DNA from: Castellaniella defragrans
Lineage (GTDB): Bacteria > Pseudomonadota > Gammaproteobacteria > Burkholderiales > Burkholderiaceae_B
Assembly (NCBI RefSeq): GCF_014203015.1
Contig: NZ_JACHIB010000012.1
Span: 62,001-126,000 of the forward strand
Length of the DNA stretch: 64,000 bases
Reading direction: 5' to 3'
Shown: piece after piece, positions 21,336-29,959 of the stretch
Layout of the letters: each line of letters begins with the position of its first letter
Numbering within the stretch: position 1 is the stretch's first letter
Program-made: the position numbers and the translations under genes
Notes under the pieces: model-generated
The model's database searches: none
The model's input: the letters and a program-made list of their open reading frames with translations, nothing else
What the model was told of the DNA's origin: nothing

Positions 21336-22613
21336 TCAGCGATACACCAGGTCGCGGAAATACAGCGACAGGTCCGGCCAGTAGGTGATCACCATCAGGC
21401 AGAGCACCACCACGCCGACGAAGGGCAGCAGCGGCCGGATCAGGCGCTCGATGGGCACCTTGGCGACCGTGCAGGCGGCGAACAGGTTCACGCCGAAGGG
21501 CGGCGTCACCATCCCCAGGGCCAGGTTCACCACCATGATCACCCCGAAGTGCGCGGGATCGACGCCGAACTGCGTCGCCACGGGCAGCAGCAGGGGCGCC
21601 AGCACCACGATGGACGCGGACGTCTCGATGAACATGCCGATGAAGAACAGGGCGACATTCACCCCCATCAGGAAGCCGAATCCGCTGCCGAACAGGTGGC
21701 CAAGCCATTCGCCCAGCATCATCGGCACCCCGGCGCGGTTCAGCAGGAAGCCGAACACGCCCGCGTTGGCGATGATGAACATGATGATCGCCGTGGACAC
21801 CACGGAGCGGTGGAAGGTGCGCCCCAGCGTGGTGAAATTCAGCCGGCGATAGACGAAGATGCCAACGAACAGCGCATACACCACGGCCACGGCCGAGGCC
21901 TCGGTGGGCGTGAAGATCCCGCCGTAGATCCCCCCCAGGATGATGACCGGCATCAGCAGCGCCCACCAGGCCTTCCTGAACGCGGTCCAGACCGGCAGGC
22001 GGCCGTCGCCGTCACGCTTGCCCAGGCCGTTGCGGCGCGCGTACAGCCACACGTAGGCCATCAGCGCGACGACGATCAGCAGGCCCGGCCCGATGCCGGC
22101 GATGAAGACCTCGCCCACCGAGGTGTCGGTGGACACGGCGTACAGGATCATCGGGATGGACGGCGGGATGATGACGCCCAGTTCGGCCGCGGAGGCCTGC
22201 AGCGAGGCCGCGAAGGGCGCCGGATAGCCGTGCTTGACCATGGCGGGGATCAGGATGGCCCCCACCGCGAAGGTGGTGGCCACGCTGGAGCCGGCCACCG
22301 CCGCGAAGATCATGCAGGTCAGCACACAACTGCAGGCGAGCCCGCCCTGCACGCCGCCCACCACGCTTTTGGCAAACTCGACCATGCGCTCGGAGATGCC
22401 GCCTTCCTCCATCAGGTTGCCGGCCAGGATGAAGAAGGGCACGGCGACCAGCGGGTACTTGTCCAGGGCGGCGTAGAGCTGCTGCGCGATCACCAGCCAG
22501 GTCATGTGGCCGTCGAAGCCGACCCCGGCCATGGTGGCCAGGCCGATGGACACGGCCACCGGCACGGTCAGGCCGAAGAACAGCAGCATGGAAACGACCA
22601 TCAACTGCGACAT
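21336..22613 (-). CDS. TRAP transporter large permease (DctM), second set
   Basis: This 425-residue membrane transporter has about 12 helices and standard DctM motifs: VPFFILAGNLMEEGG near 59, AAVAGSSVATTFAVG near 104, LGVIIPPSIPMILYAV near 144 and TPTEASAVAVVYAL near 232. It is the third gene of a leftward dctP-dctQ-dctM operon, 15 bases after dctQ. Sequence wording (SMLLFFGLTVPVAVSIGLA) is close to C4-dicarboxylate DctM proteins. The tartrate dehydrogenase operon facing it suggests tartrate or another C4 acid. Confidence 0.92.
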   Translation of the reverse strand: MSQLMVVSMLLFFGLTVPVAVSIGLATMAGVGFDGHMTWLVIAQQLYAALDKYPLVAVPFFILAGNLMEEGGISERMVEFAKSVVGGVQGGLACSCVLTCMIFAAVAGSSVATTFAVGAILIPAMVKHGYPAPFAASLQASAAELGVIIPPSIPMILYAVSTDTSVGEVFIAGIGPGLLIVVALMAYVWLYARRNGLGKRDGDGRLPVWTAFRKAWWALLMPVIILGGIYGGIFTPTEASAVAVVYALFVGIFVYRRLNFTTLGRTFHRSVVSTAIIMFIIANAGVFGFLLNRAGVPMMLGEWLGHLFGSGFGFLMGVNVALFFIGMFIETSASIVVLAPLLLPVATQFGVDPAHFGVIMVVNLALGMVTPPFGVNLFAACTVAKVPIERLIRPLLPFVGVVVLCLMVITYWPDLSLYFRDLVYR

Positions 22614-22628
22614 GATGCGGTGCCCCGG

Positions 22629-23117
22629 TCAGACGGTTTCGATGTGGAGGCGGCGCGGGCCTTCGGCCCAGTAGGCCAGCGCGGCGAACAGCGCCAGCGT
22701 GGCGCCCACGGGAATGGACAGGTAGATCCACGAGATGGAGACGCCCAGGCTGGGCGTGGTCTGGAACCGTACGCGCCAGGTCATGTCGGCCCCGATCCAC
22801 ACCAGGAATCCCAGGAAGCCCACGACGATCAGCAGGACGACGTGCTCCAGCACCCGCGCCCGGCGCGGCGCGAGCAGGTTGTGCAGCAGGTCCACGCCCA
22901 GCATGGCGCCCTGGCGGAAGGCCAGGGCCACCCCCAGCATCACCGCCCAGATGATGGAGGCCCGCGTCCAGGCTTCGGACCAGGCCGAGGGCGATTCGAG
23001 GACGAAGCGCGCCAGGACCTGGTAGAAGCCCGCCGCGACGGCGGACCACAGCAGGCCCTGGGCGACCCAGGACACCAGCCGGGTCAGGCCCCGGTCGATC
23101 GAGCCGAGCACGCCCAT
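22629..23117 (-). CDS. TRAP transporter small permease (DctQ), second set
   Basis: This 162-residue inner-membrane protein has four hydrophobic helices and the DctQ motif SEAWTRASIIWAVMLGVALA. It starts four bases after the dctP stop and ends 15 bases before dctM, so the three are co-transcribed. It has the usual cytoplasmic basic loop between helices 2 and 3 (NLLAPRRARVLE). Confidence 0.88.
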   Translation of the reverse strand: MGVLGSIDRGLTRLVSWVAQGLLWSAVAAGFYQVLARFVLESPSAWSEAWTRASIIWAVMLGVALAFRQGAMLGVDLLHNLLAPRRARVLEHVVLLIVVGFLGFLVWIGADMTWRVRFQTTPSLGVSISWIYLSIPVGATLALFAALAYWAEGPRRLHIETV

Positions 23118-23121
23118 GGGC

Positions 23122-24180
23122 CTACTGGGTGTTGCGGATGGCGTCGACCAGTTCCTGGCCGAACTGCTTGTAGTACTGCGGATAGACCGGCTGGACCGCC
23201 TTGACGAAGGCGGCGTGGTCCACCGCGTTGACCTGCATGCCGTTGGACTTCAGGGTTTCCACGCCATCCTTCTCGACCTGGTCGACGTAGTCGCGCATGG
23301 CCTTGGCGCTGGCGGCGGCGGCTTCCTTGAACTTGGCCTTGCCGTCGTCGGACAGGCCATCGTACACGGAAGGCGCCATCAGGATCAGTGCCGGACCGTA
23401 GACGTGCGCCGTCAGCGACAGGTATTTCTGCAGCTGCCACATCTTCACCGACACGATCACCGACAGCGGATTTTCCTGGCCGTCGATGGTGCCCTGCTGC
23501 AGGGCGGTGGCGACTTCGGGCCAGGCCATGGGGGTGGCCAGCACGCCCAGCTCGCGGAAGGCGGCGATGTGGATGGGGTTTTCCGTGGTGCGGATCTTCA
23601 GGCCCTTGATGTCGGCGGGCTCCTTCACCGGCCGGACGTTGTTGGTCAGGTGGCGGAAGCCCTGCTCGCCCCAGGCCAGGGCCACCAGGCCGCGCTTGGG
23701 GAATTCGGCCAGCATGTCCTGGCCGATCTTGCCGTCCAGGACCTTGCGCGCATGGGCCAGGTCGCGGAACAGGAAGGGGATGTCGAACACCCCGGTCTGC
23801 GGCACGAAATTCAGCGTGGCGCCCGTGGAGACGATGGCCAGGTCGATGGTGCCCAGCTGCAGACCCTCGATCACCTCGCGCTCGCCGCCCAGCGCACTGT
23901 TCGGGAACTGCTGGATCTTGAAGTCCGGCGTGCTGGCTTCCAGGGTCTTGACGAAGGCGGCGGCGCCCGCGCCGTAGTGCGAGTTCTCGGACAGGGCGTA
24001 GGCCATCTTCAGCGTGGTCTGCGCCAGCGCCGGCGCGGACGCCGTCATGCCGGCCAGCGCCGCGGCCGCGAGCCATCGTGCGAATTTTTTACCGCCGGGC
24101 CGCCCCAAGGTAAAAAACGCCCCCCGCAGGGGGGCAGCAAGCCGAAGGTGCAGCGTGGGGGGTATTTTCCCTTGGAACAT
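23122..24180 (-). CDS. TRAP solute-binding protein (DctP), start altered by a repeat
   Basis: The mature part is a standard C4-dicarboxylate-type DctP protein, with the carboxylate-binding segment IKGLKIRTTENP and the motif TIDGQENPLSVI. The N-terminus is odd. From the ATG at 24180, which has GGGAGA eight bases upstream, the frame reads MFQGK, then about 26 residues encoded by a GC-rich repeat element, and only then KKFARWLAAAALAG, a normal signal-peptide core cleaved after APALA. Removing the element would leave a textbook signal peptide of about 25 residues. So the element appears inserted in frame just after the start codon. Whether the 30-residue n-region still allows export is unknown; a TTG at 24108 is a possible alternative start. 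Confidence 0.85.
   Translation of the reverse strand: MFQGKIPPTLHLRLAAPLRGAFFTLGRPGGKKFARWLAAAALAGMTASAPALAQTTLKMAYALSENSHYGAGAAAFVKTLEASTPDFKIQQFPNSALGGEREVIEGLQLGTIDLAIVSTGATLNFVPQTGVFDIPFLFRDLAHARKVLDGKIGQDMLAEFPKRGLVALAWGEQGFRHLTNNVRPVKEPADIKGLKIRTTENPIHIAAFRELGVLATPMAWPEVATALQQGTIDGQENPLSVIVSVKMWQLQKYLSLTAHVYGPALILMAPSVYDGLSDDGKAKFKEAAAASAKAMRDYVDQVEKDGVETLKSNGMQVNAVDHAAFVKAVQPVYPQYYKQFGQELVDAIRNTQ
24085..24167. repeat. Palindromic repeat element inserted in dctP signal-peptide region
   Basis: The element has two parts. One is a 9-base inverted repeat TTTTTTACC (24085-24093) and GGTAAAAAA (24109-24117). The other is a strong hairpin GCCCCCC-GCA-GGGGGGC (24119-24135), followed by a GCAGCGTGGGGGG end. 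Poly-C/poly-G hairpins of this wording are, as I recall, scattered through Bordetella/Achromobacter-type genomes. Here it lies inside coding sequence and stays in frame. A short A/T run on each edge might be a target-site duplication, but this is not certain. Confidence 0.75.
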
Positions 24181-24488
24181 GGTGTCGTCTCCCGAATCCG
24201 ATTATTGGTGCCATCCGGCCCGCGCCCGCGGCCGGGACGCGGCCCGCATCCGCCGGAACCGCGCCGCGCGCAAAGCATCGAAGCCTTGGTGTTCTAACAT
24301 GAAGTCCGGGCGGGTCGCAATGGAAACCGCGCACGGGTTCGGGTTATCACAGGGGCGCGCGGCGCGCGGCCGGCCGGCGCGGCCCGTGGGCCCGCCCGGC
24401 GCTATCGCGCCGCCCCAAAACCCGCTAGAGTCATGAAAAAGGCCCGCCCGGCCTGACCGGGCCCGTTCGCGCCCAAGGAGCCACCCGC
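24181..24488. promoter_or_regulatory. Divergent intergenic region dctP / tartrate dehydrogenase
   Basis: These 308 bases hold the promoters of two divergent operons. I see no convincing open frame and no clear inverted-repeat operator. AT-rich patches at about 24290-24302 (TGTTCTAACATGAAG) and 24345-24353 (GGTTATCAC) are the likeliest promoter elements. GC-rich palindromic stretches (GGCGCGCGGC) surround 24355-24380. Confidence 0.35.
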
Positions 24489-25571
24489 ATGACACGAAAA
24501 ATCGCAGTGATCCCCGGCGACGGCATCGGCACGGAAGTCATGCCCGAGGGCCTGCGGGTCCTGGAAGCCGCCGCCGCGCGCTTCGGCCTGGACCTGGACT
24601 TCGAGTCCTTCGGCTGGGGCTGCGACCATTACCTGCGCGAAGGCCGCATGATGCCGGCCGACTGGAAGGAGCGCATCGGCGGGCACGACGCCATCCTGTT
24701 CGGCGCCGTGGGCGCGCCCGACCGGGTGCCGGACCACGTCGCCATCTGGGATTCCATCATCACCATCCGCCGCGAATTCGACCAGTACGTCAACCTGCGC
24801 CCGGCCCGGCTGATGCCCGGCGTGCCCAGCCCGCTGGCCAACCGGCGCCCCGGCGACATCGATTTCCTGGTGGTGCGCGAGAACACCGAGGGCGAATACT
24901 CCAGCCTGGGCGGGCGCATGTTCCCGGACACGGAGCGCGAATTCGTGATCCAGGAATCCGTCTTCACCCGCACCGGGGTGGACCGGGTCCTGCGATTCGC
25001 CTTCGAGCTGGCCGCGCGCCGGCCCGGCCGGCACCTGACGGCGGCCACCAAGTCCAACGGCATCTCCATCACCATGCCCTACTGGGACGAGCGTCTGAAG
25101 GCCATCGCCCGGGAATACCCCACGGTCACCTGGGACAAGTTCCACATCGACATCCTCTGCGCCCACCTGGTGCAGCACCCGGACCGCTTCGACGTGATCG
25201 TGGCCTCGAACCTGTTCGGCGACATCCTGTCCGACCTGGGGCCGGCCTGCACCGGCACGATCGGCATCGCCCCGTCGGCCAACCTGAACCCGGACCGCCG
25301 CTACCCCTCCCTGTTCGAGCCCGTGCACGGCTCCGCGCCGGACATCGCCGGGCGGGGCATCGCCAACCCGGTCGGCCAGATCTGGTCGGCGGCCCTGATG
25401 CTGGAACACCTCGGCCAGGGCGAGCCCGCCTGGCAGGACGCGGCCGACGCCGTCCTGCGGGCCATCGAGACCGTGCTGTCCGAAGGCCCGCGCACGCCGG
25501 ACATGGGCGGCGCGGCGCGCACCGCCGACATGGGCCGCGCGATCGCCGACCACGTCGCCCGCGCCCGCTGA
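24489..25571 (+). CDS. ttuC: Tartrate dehydrogenase / beta-decarboxylating dehydrogenase
   Basis: This 360-residue enzyme belongs to the isocitrate/isopropylmalate dehydrogenase family, which oxidises a 2-hydroxy acid with NAD and divalent metal and often decarboxylates it. Features are IPGDGIGTEV near 8, the substrate arginines in YVNLRPARL near 100, VVRENTEGEYSSLGG near 133 and the NAD site EPVHGSAPDIAGRGIANP near 278. The wording around RENTEGEYSSLGGR is that of tartrate dehydrogenases rather than LeuB. It faces a C4-dicarboxylate-type TRAP operon and leads an aldehyde dehydrogenase and an SDR, which supports a role in using tartrate or a malate-like acid. Confidence 0.85.
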   Translation: MTRKIAVIPGDGIGTEVMPEGLRVLEAAAARFGLDLDFESFGWGCDHYLREGRMMPADWKERIGGHDAILFGAVGAPDRVPDHVAIWDSIITIRREFDQYVNLRPARLMPGVPSPLANRRPGDIDFLVVRENTEGEYSSLGGRMFPDTEREFVIQESVFTRTGVDRVLRFAFELAARRPGRHLTAATKSNGISITMPYWDERLKAIAREYPTVTWDKFHIDILCAHLVQHPDRFDVIVASNLFGDILSDLGPACTGTIGIAPSANLNPDRRYPSLFEPVHGSAPDIAGRGIANPVGQIWSAALMLEHLGQGEPAWQDAADAVLRAIETVLSEGPRTPDMGGAARTADMGRAIADHVARAR

Positions 25572-25662
25572 GCGCACCGCCGCCAGCCGCCGCCCGCCGA
25601 GGACCCGCCGACCGCATCGACCGCCCCATTCGCACCGCACCGCCATTCGCCAGGACTCCGCC

Positions 25663-27126
25663 ATGCCCGCCCACCACTTCATCGCCAACGCCCGCCGGCC
25701 CGTGCCCGGCGAGCGCACCCTGTCCGTCATCGACCCGGCGGACGGCCGGGAATTCGACCGCATCGCGCGCGGCTCGGCCGAGGACGTGGACGCGGCCGTG
25801 CGGGCCGCCCAGGCGGCCATGGGCGAGCACTTCGAGGGCCCCTGGGCGATGACCTGCGCCCGCGACCGCGGGCGGCTGCTGGCGGCCTGGAGCCGCGCCG
25901 TGCTGGACGAGGCCGGCGAGCTGGCCCGCCTGGAGGCGCGCGACACCGGCAAGACGCTGGGCACCGCGCGCAACGACGTCGCCGCGCTGGCGCGCTACCT
26001 CGAATACTATGCCGGCGCCTGCGACAAGCTGCATGGCGACACCCTGCCCTACGACGCCGGCACGCTGGCGCTGACGGTGCGCGAGCCGCACGGCGTCACC
26101 GGCCACATCATTCCCTGGAACTACCCGGTCCAGATCTTCGGCCGCAGCGTGGGCGCCTCCCTGGCGGCCGGCAACGCCTGCGTGGTCAAGCCCGCCGAGG
26201 ACGCCAGCCTGTCCACCCTGTACCTGGCCGAGATGGCCGCCCGCGTGGGATTCCCGGCCGGCGCGCTGAACGTCGTCACCGGCCTCGGCGCCGAGGCCGG
26301 CGCGGCCCTGAGCGCCCACCCCGGCGTGCGGCACATCTCCTTCACCGGCTCCACCGCCACCGGCCGGCAGGTGGCCGAGGCCGCCGCGCGGCATCACTGC
26401 CCGGTGGTGCTCGAACTGGGCGGCAAATCGCCGCAGATCGTGTTCGAGGACGCCGACCTGGACGCCGCCCTGCCGGTGGTGGTCAACGCCATCGTGCAGA
26501 ACAGCGGCCAGACCTGCTCGGCGGGCAGCCGGCTGCTGGTCCACGAAAGCATCCACGACGCCTTCGTGGCGCGCGTCGCCGAACGCTTCCGCGCGCTGCG
26601 CGCCGGTCCGCCCGCCTCGGACGCCGACCTGGGGCCGCTGGTCAACCAGAAACAGTACGAGCGCGTGCGCCGCATGCTGGACGCCGCCCGCGACGAGGGC
26701 CTGGCCGAGGCCGCGCGCGGCCGCATCCTGGACGACGCGCCGCCGGACGGCTACTACCAGGAGCCCGTGCTGTTCCGCGACGTGCCCGCCGACAGCGCTC
26801 TGGCGCGCGAGGAAATCTTCGGCCCGGTCCTCATCACGCAGCCCTTCCGCGACGAGGCGCACGCCCTGGCGCTGGCCAACGCCACCGACTACGGCCTGGT
26901 GGCCGGCGTCTGGACCCGCGACGGGGCGCGGCAGCTGCGCATGGCCCGCCACCTGCGCTGCGGCCAGGTCTTCGTCAACAACTACGGCGCCGGCGGCGGC
27001 GTCGAGCTGCCCTTCGGCGGGGTCAAGTCCAGCGGCCACGGCCGCGAGAAAGGCTTCGAGGCGCTGCTGGGATTCACCGTGCTGAAGACCGTGGCGATCC
27101 GCTACGGCCAGGATGCCCGGAACTAG
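25663..27126 (+). CDS. NAD(P)-dependent aldehyde dehydrogenase
   Basis: This 487-residue ALDH-superfamily enzyme has the NAD-binding region WNYPVQIFGRSVGASLAAGN near 148, the general-base glutamate in LELGGKSPQIV near 248 and the catalytic cysteine in NSGQTCSAGSRL near 284. It ends with the normal C-terminal motif PFGGVKSSGHGREKG. It would oxidise an aldehyde to the acid in the cytoplasm. It is the second gene of a three-gene rightward operon (tartrate dehydrogenase, ALDH, SDR) with gaps of 91 and 25 bases. Betaine- or semialdehyde-type substrates are both possible. Confidence 0.9.
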   Translation: MPAHHFIANARRPVPGERTLSVIDPADGREFDRIARGSAEDVDAAVRAAQAAMGEHFEGPWAMTCARDRGRLLAAWSRAVLDEAGELARLEARDTGKTLGTARNDVAALARYLEYYAGACDKLHGDTLPYDAGTLALTVREPHGVTGHIIPWNYPVQIFGRSVGASLAAGNACVVKPAEDASLSTLYLAEMAARVGFPAGALNVVTGLGAEAGAALSAHPGVRHISFTGSTATGRQVAEAAARHHCPVVLELGGKSPQIVFEDADLDAALPVVVNAIVQNSGQTCSAGSRLLVHESIHDAFVARVAERFRALRAGPPASDADLGPLVNQKQYERVRRMLDAARDEGLAEAARGRILDDAPPDGYYQEPVLFRDVPADSALAREEIFGPVLITQPFRDEAHALALANATDYGLVAGVWTRDGARQLRMARHLRCGQVFVNNYGAGGGVELPFGGVKSSGHGREKGFEALLGFTVLKTVAIRYGQDARN

Positions 27127-27151
27127 TCCACATTCATCGAGGAGACACGCC

Positions 27152-27910
27152 ATGCGCCTGCGCGACAAGATAGCCATCGTCACCGGAGCCGGCTCGGGAT
27201 TCGGCCGGGGGATCGCCTCGGTCTTCGCCCGAGAGGGTGCCCGGGTGGTGGTGGCCGACATCCACGACGAGCACGGCCGCGAGACCGTCGAGCAGATCCG
27301 CGCGGCCGGCGGCCGGGCCGCCTTCGCCCACGTGGACGTCGCCAACGCCGCCAGCATGCAGGGGCTGCTGGCGCAGGCCCTGGAGTATTTCGGCGGCCTG
27401 GACATCGTGGTCAACAACGCCGGCGCGACCCACCGCAACCGGCCCATGCTCGAAGTCACCGAGGCCGAATTCGACCGCATCTACGCCATCAACGTCAAGA
27501 GCATCTACCTCAGCGCCCAGGCCTTCGTGCCGCATTTCCGGCGCCAGGGCGGCGGCGTGTTCGTGAACATCGCCTCCACGGCCGCCATCCGGCCGCGCCC
27601 CGGCCTGACCTGGTACAACGGCACCAAGGGCGCCGTGGTGACCACCAGCCGCTCGATGGCGGCCGAGCTGGGCCCGGACCGCATCCGCGTCAACTGCGTC
27701 AATCCCGTGGTCGCCGCCACCGGCCTGCTGACGGAATTCATGGGCATGCCCGACACGCCGGAAAATCGCGCCAAGTTCATCGCCGGCATCCCGCTGGGGC
27801 GGTTTTCCACCCCGGAGGACGTCGCCCACGCCTGCCTGTACCTGGCCTCGGACGAGGCGTCCTTCATCACCGGCGCCTGCCTGGAGGTGGACGGCGGGCG
27901 GTGCGTCTGA
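27152..27910 (+). CDS. SDR-family oxidoreductase
   Basis: This 252-residue short-chain dehydrogenase has TGAGSGFGRG in the cofactor loop, the NNAGATHRNRP motif, the catalytic Ser in NIASTAA and the YNGTK Tyr/Lys pair. Asp after beta-2 (VADIHDEHG) points to NAD. The start ATG at 27152 has GAGGAGA ten bases upstream. It closes the tartrate dehydrogenase operon and is convergent with the acetolactate synthase gene. Its PTM-like ending LEVDGGRCV is usual for glucose-dehydrogenase-type SDRs. Confidence 0.87.
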   Translation: MRLRDKIAIVTGAGSGFGRGIASVFAREGARVVVADIHDEHGRETVEQIRAAGGRAAFAHVDVANAASMQGLLAQALEYFGGLDIVVNNAGATHRNRPMLEVTEAEFDRIYAINVKSIYLSAQAFVPHFRRQGGGVFVNIASTAAIRPRPGLTWYNGTKGAVVTTSRSMAAELGPDRIRVNCVNPVVAATGLLTEFMGMPDTPENRAKFIAGIPLGRFSTPEDVAHACLYLASDEASFITGACLEVDGGRCV

Positions 27911-27926
27911 CGCTTCTCGGGAACCC

Positions 27927-27949
27927 CGCCCATTCCGGACGCATGGGCG
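27927..27949. terminator. Hairpin between convergent SDR and acetolactate synthase genes
   Basis: CGCCCAT and ATGGGCG form a perfect 7-base stem with a nine-base loop in the 62-base convergent gap. No T-run of more than two bases follows, so it is a weak terminator candidate for both strands. Confidence 0.4.
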
Positions 27950-27972
27950 TGTCAGGCAAGGCGCCGACAGAA

Positions 27973-29742
27973 TCATTCCTCCACGTACCAGGTATCTTCC
28001 GACAGCATCACCTGCTGGTGCCCGTAGCCGGCCGGCATCATGGGGAAGCAGTTCTGCAGCGGCACCACCGCCACGTCCAGGAAGTACGGCCCGTCGTGCG
28101 CCATGCAGGCGGCCAGCGCCGCGTCCAGGTCGCGCGGGTGCTCGACGCGCGCCGCCCCCCAGCCGAAAGCCCCGGCCAGCGCCACGAAATCCGGGATCGA
28201 GGCGTTGTAGCTGTGGCTGTAGCGGCCCTCGTGGATCAGTTCCTGCCACTGGCGCACCATGCCCATGTGGCCGTTGTTGCACAGGATCAGCTTGACCGGG
28301 GCGCGGTGCTGCGCGGCCGTGGCCAGTTCCTGGATGTTCATCAGCACGGAGGCGTCGCCGCTGACGCAGACCACCGGCTTGTCCGGATGCGCGATCTGCG
28401 CGCCGATGGCGGCCGGCAGCCCGTAGCCCATGGTGCCCGCCCCGCCGGAGGTCAGCCAGCGGTTGGGCCGGTCGATGCCGATGTACTGGGCGGCCCACAT
28501 CTGGTGCTGGCCCACGTCGGTGGAGACGATGGCGTCGCGCCCGGCCAGCAGCCGGTCGATGCGCCGCATCAGGTCCTGCGGCAGGATGGTGTCGGCCGAG
28601 GGCGGGAATTTCAGGCAGTCGCGCGCCTGCCAGACGGCGATGCGCTGCCACCATTCGTCCAGGCGGCCGGGCTCCAGCGGGTACTGGCCCAGTTCCTTGT
28701 GCAGGGCGCGCAGCAGCGGATAGCAGTCGCCCACCAGCGCCACGTCGGCGCGCACGACCTTGTCGATCGAGGCCGGGTCGATGTCCAGGTGGATCTTGTC
28801 GGCGTGCGGGCAGAAGTCCGACAGCCGGCCGGTGATGCGGTCGTCGAAGCGCGCGCCCACGCAGACGATCAGGTCCGCGTGGTGCATCGCCAGGTTCGCC
28901 TGCAGCGTGCCGTGCATGCCGAGCATGCCCAGGAACTGCGCGTCGCCCGCGGGATAGGCGCCCAGGCCCATCAGCGTCAGGGTGCAGGGCGCCCCGGTTT
29001 CCTGCACCAGGCCGCGGAAGGCGTGGCAGGCGTCGATGCCCGAATTGATCAGGCCGCCCCCGCCGTAGAACACCGGGCGGCGGGCGCGGGCGATCAGCGC
29101 GGCGGCGCGCTTGAGCGCGGCCTCGGTCACGGGCGCGAGCGGCGCGGCGGCGGCCTCGGGCTCCAGCGCCGCGACGGCATGCTCCGGCGGCACGCGCGCG
29201 ATCTGCAGGTCCTTGGGGAAGTCCAGCAGCACCGGGCCGGGCCGGCCGGCGCGCGTCAGGCGCAGGGCCTTGGCCGCCAGGTCGGCGATGTCTTCCGAAC
29301 GGCGCACCTGGGCGTTCCATTTGGTGACCGGGCGCGAGATCCCGACCGCGTCGCATTCCTGGAAGGCGTCGGTGCCGATGGCGCCGGTCGCCACCTGGCC
29401 GCTGACGCACAGCACGGGGATCGAGTCGCAGAGCGCGTCCAGCAGCCCGGTGGTGGTGTTCGCCATGCCCGGGCCCGACGTCACGAAGACCACGCCGGGG
29501 CGGCCCGTGGAGCGCGCGTAGCCCTCGGCGGCGTGCATGGCCGCCTGCTCGTGGCGCACCAGGATGTGGCGGATGCGCGGCTCGGCGTACAGGGCGTCGT
29601 ACAGCGGCAGCACCGCGCCGCCCGGATAGCCGAACACCGTGTCCACGCCCAGGGCGATCAGGGTATCCAGCAGGACCTCGGCGCCGGTGCGGTCGAGGAC
29701 GGGGACGGTTGCGGCGGCATGGGCGGCGGTAGGGGCATTCAC
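27973..29742 (-). CDS. Acetolactate synthase large subunit-like ThDP enzyme
   Basis: This 589-residue protein has the three-domain layout of thiamine-diphosphate enzymes. The catalytic glutamate is in VRHEQAAMHAAEGYAR near residue 63, and FGYPGGAVLPLYDAL near 37 and the central FAD/Rossmann-like domain follow. The ThDP-Mg motif starts GDASVLMNIQEL near 453 and ends CNNGHMGM. The C-terminal CFPMMPAGYGHQQVML is as in biosynthetic acetolactate synthases, which join two pyruvates or pyruvate and 2-oxobutyrate. No small regulatory subunit or ilvC lies beside it, so it is an orphan paralogue and may act on another 2-oxo acid. It is divergent from the SET-domain gene. Confidence 0.82.
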   Translation of the reverse strand: MNAPTAAHAAATVPVLDRTGAEVLLDTLIALGVDTVFGYPGGAVLPLYDALYAEPRIRHILVRHEQAAMHAAEGYARSTGRPGVVFVTSGPGMANTTTGLLDALCDSIPVLCVSGQVATGAIGTDAFQECDAVGISRPVTKWNAQVRRSEDIADLAAKALRLTRAGRPGPVLLDFPKDLQIARVPPEHAVAALEPEAAAAPLAPVTEAALKRAAALIARARRPVFYGGGGLINSGIDACHAFRGLVQETGAPCTLTLMGLGAYPAGDAQFLGMLGMHGTLQANLAMHHADLIVCVGARFDDRITGRLSDFCPHADKIHLDIDPASIDKVVRADVALVGDCYPLLRALHKELGQYPLEPGRLDEWWQRIAVWQARDCLKFPPSADTILPQDLMRRIDRLLAGRDAIVSTDVGQHQMWAAQYIGIDRPNRWLTSGGAGTMGYGLPAAIGAQIAHPDKPVVCVSGDASVLMNIQELATAAQHRAPVKLILCNNGHMGMVRQWQELIHEGRYSHSYNASIPDFVALAGAFGWGAARVEHPRDLDAALAACMAHDGPYFLDVAVVPLQNCFPMMPAGYGHQQVMLSEDTWYVEE

Positions 29743-29872
29743 GGGCGTTCACCTGGACGGGAAAGGTCGGGATGCCGCGCCGGCCCCTCGCGCGCGTCGG
29801 CCCCCGGCGGGATCGCCGCCGGGGCGAGTGGACTTGCGTGGAGCATCCCAAGGATAATGGGGGCCAGTGTAT

Positions 29873-29958
29873 CCCTTTTCGCTCCCGCTTCTTTCGCGTC
29901 CGCTTCCTTCAGGTCCCCTTCCCGTCCCTTTCCCGTCCGCTTCCTTCCCTCCGCATCC
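29873..29958 (+). other. Polypyrimidine leader before the SET-domain gene
   Basis: Almost all of these 86 bases on the + strand are C or T, built from short imperfect units such as CCGCTTCCTTC and CCCTTCCCGT. The stretch runs straight into the ATG at 29960 with no purine-rich ribosome-binding site. It may act as a leader for ribosomal protein S1-assisted or Rho-sensitive expression, which is speculation. Confidence 0.6.
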
Positions 29959-29959
29959 C

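Noticed and set aside
20565-23204. 879-codon + strand frame across dctP and the leftward TRAP genes
   Set aside because: It crosses two well-supported operons in other frames and its translation is Gln/His/Asp-rich shadow sequence.
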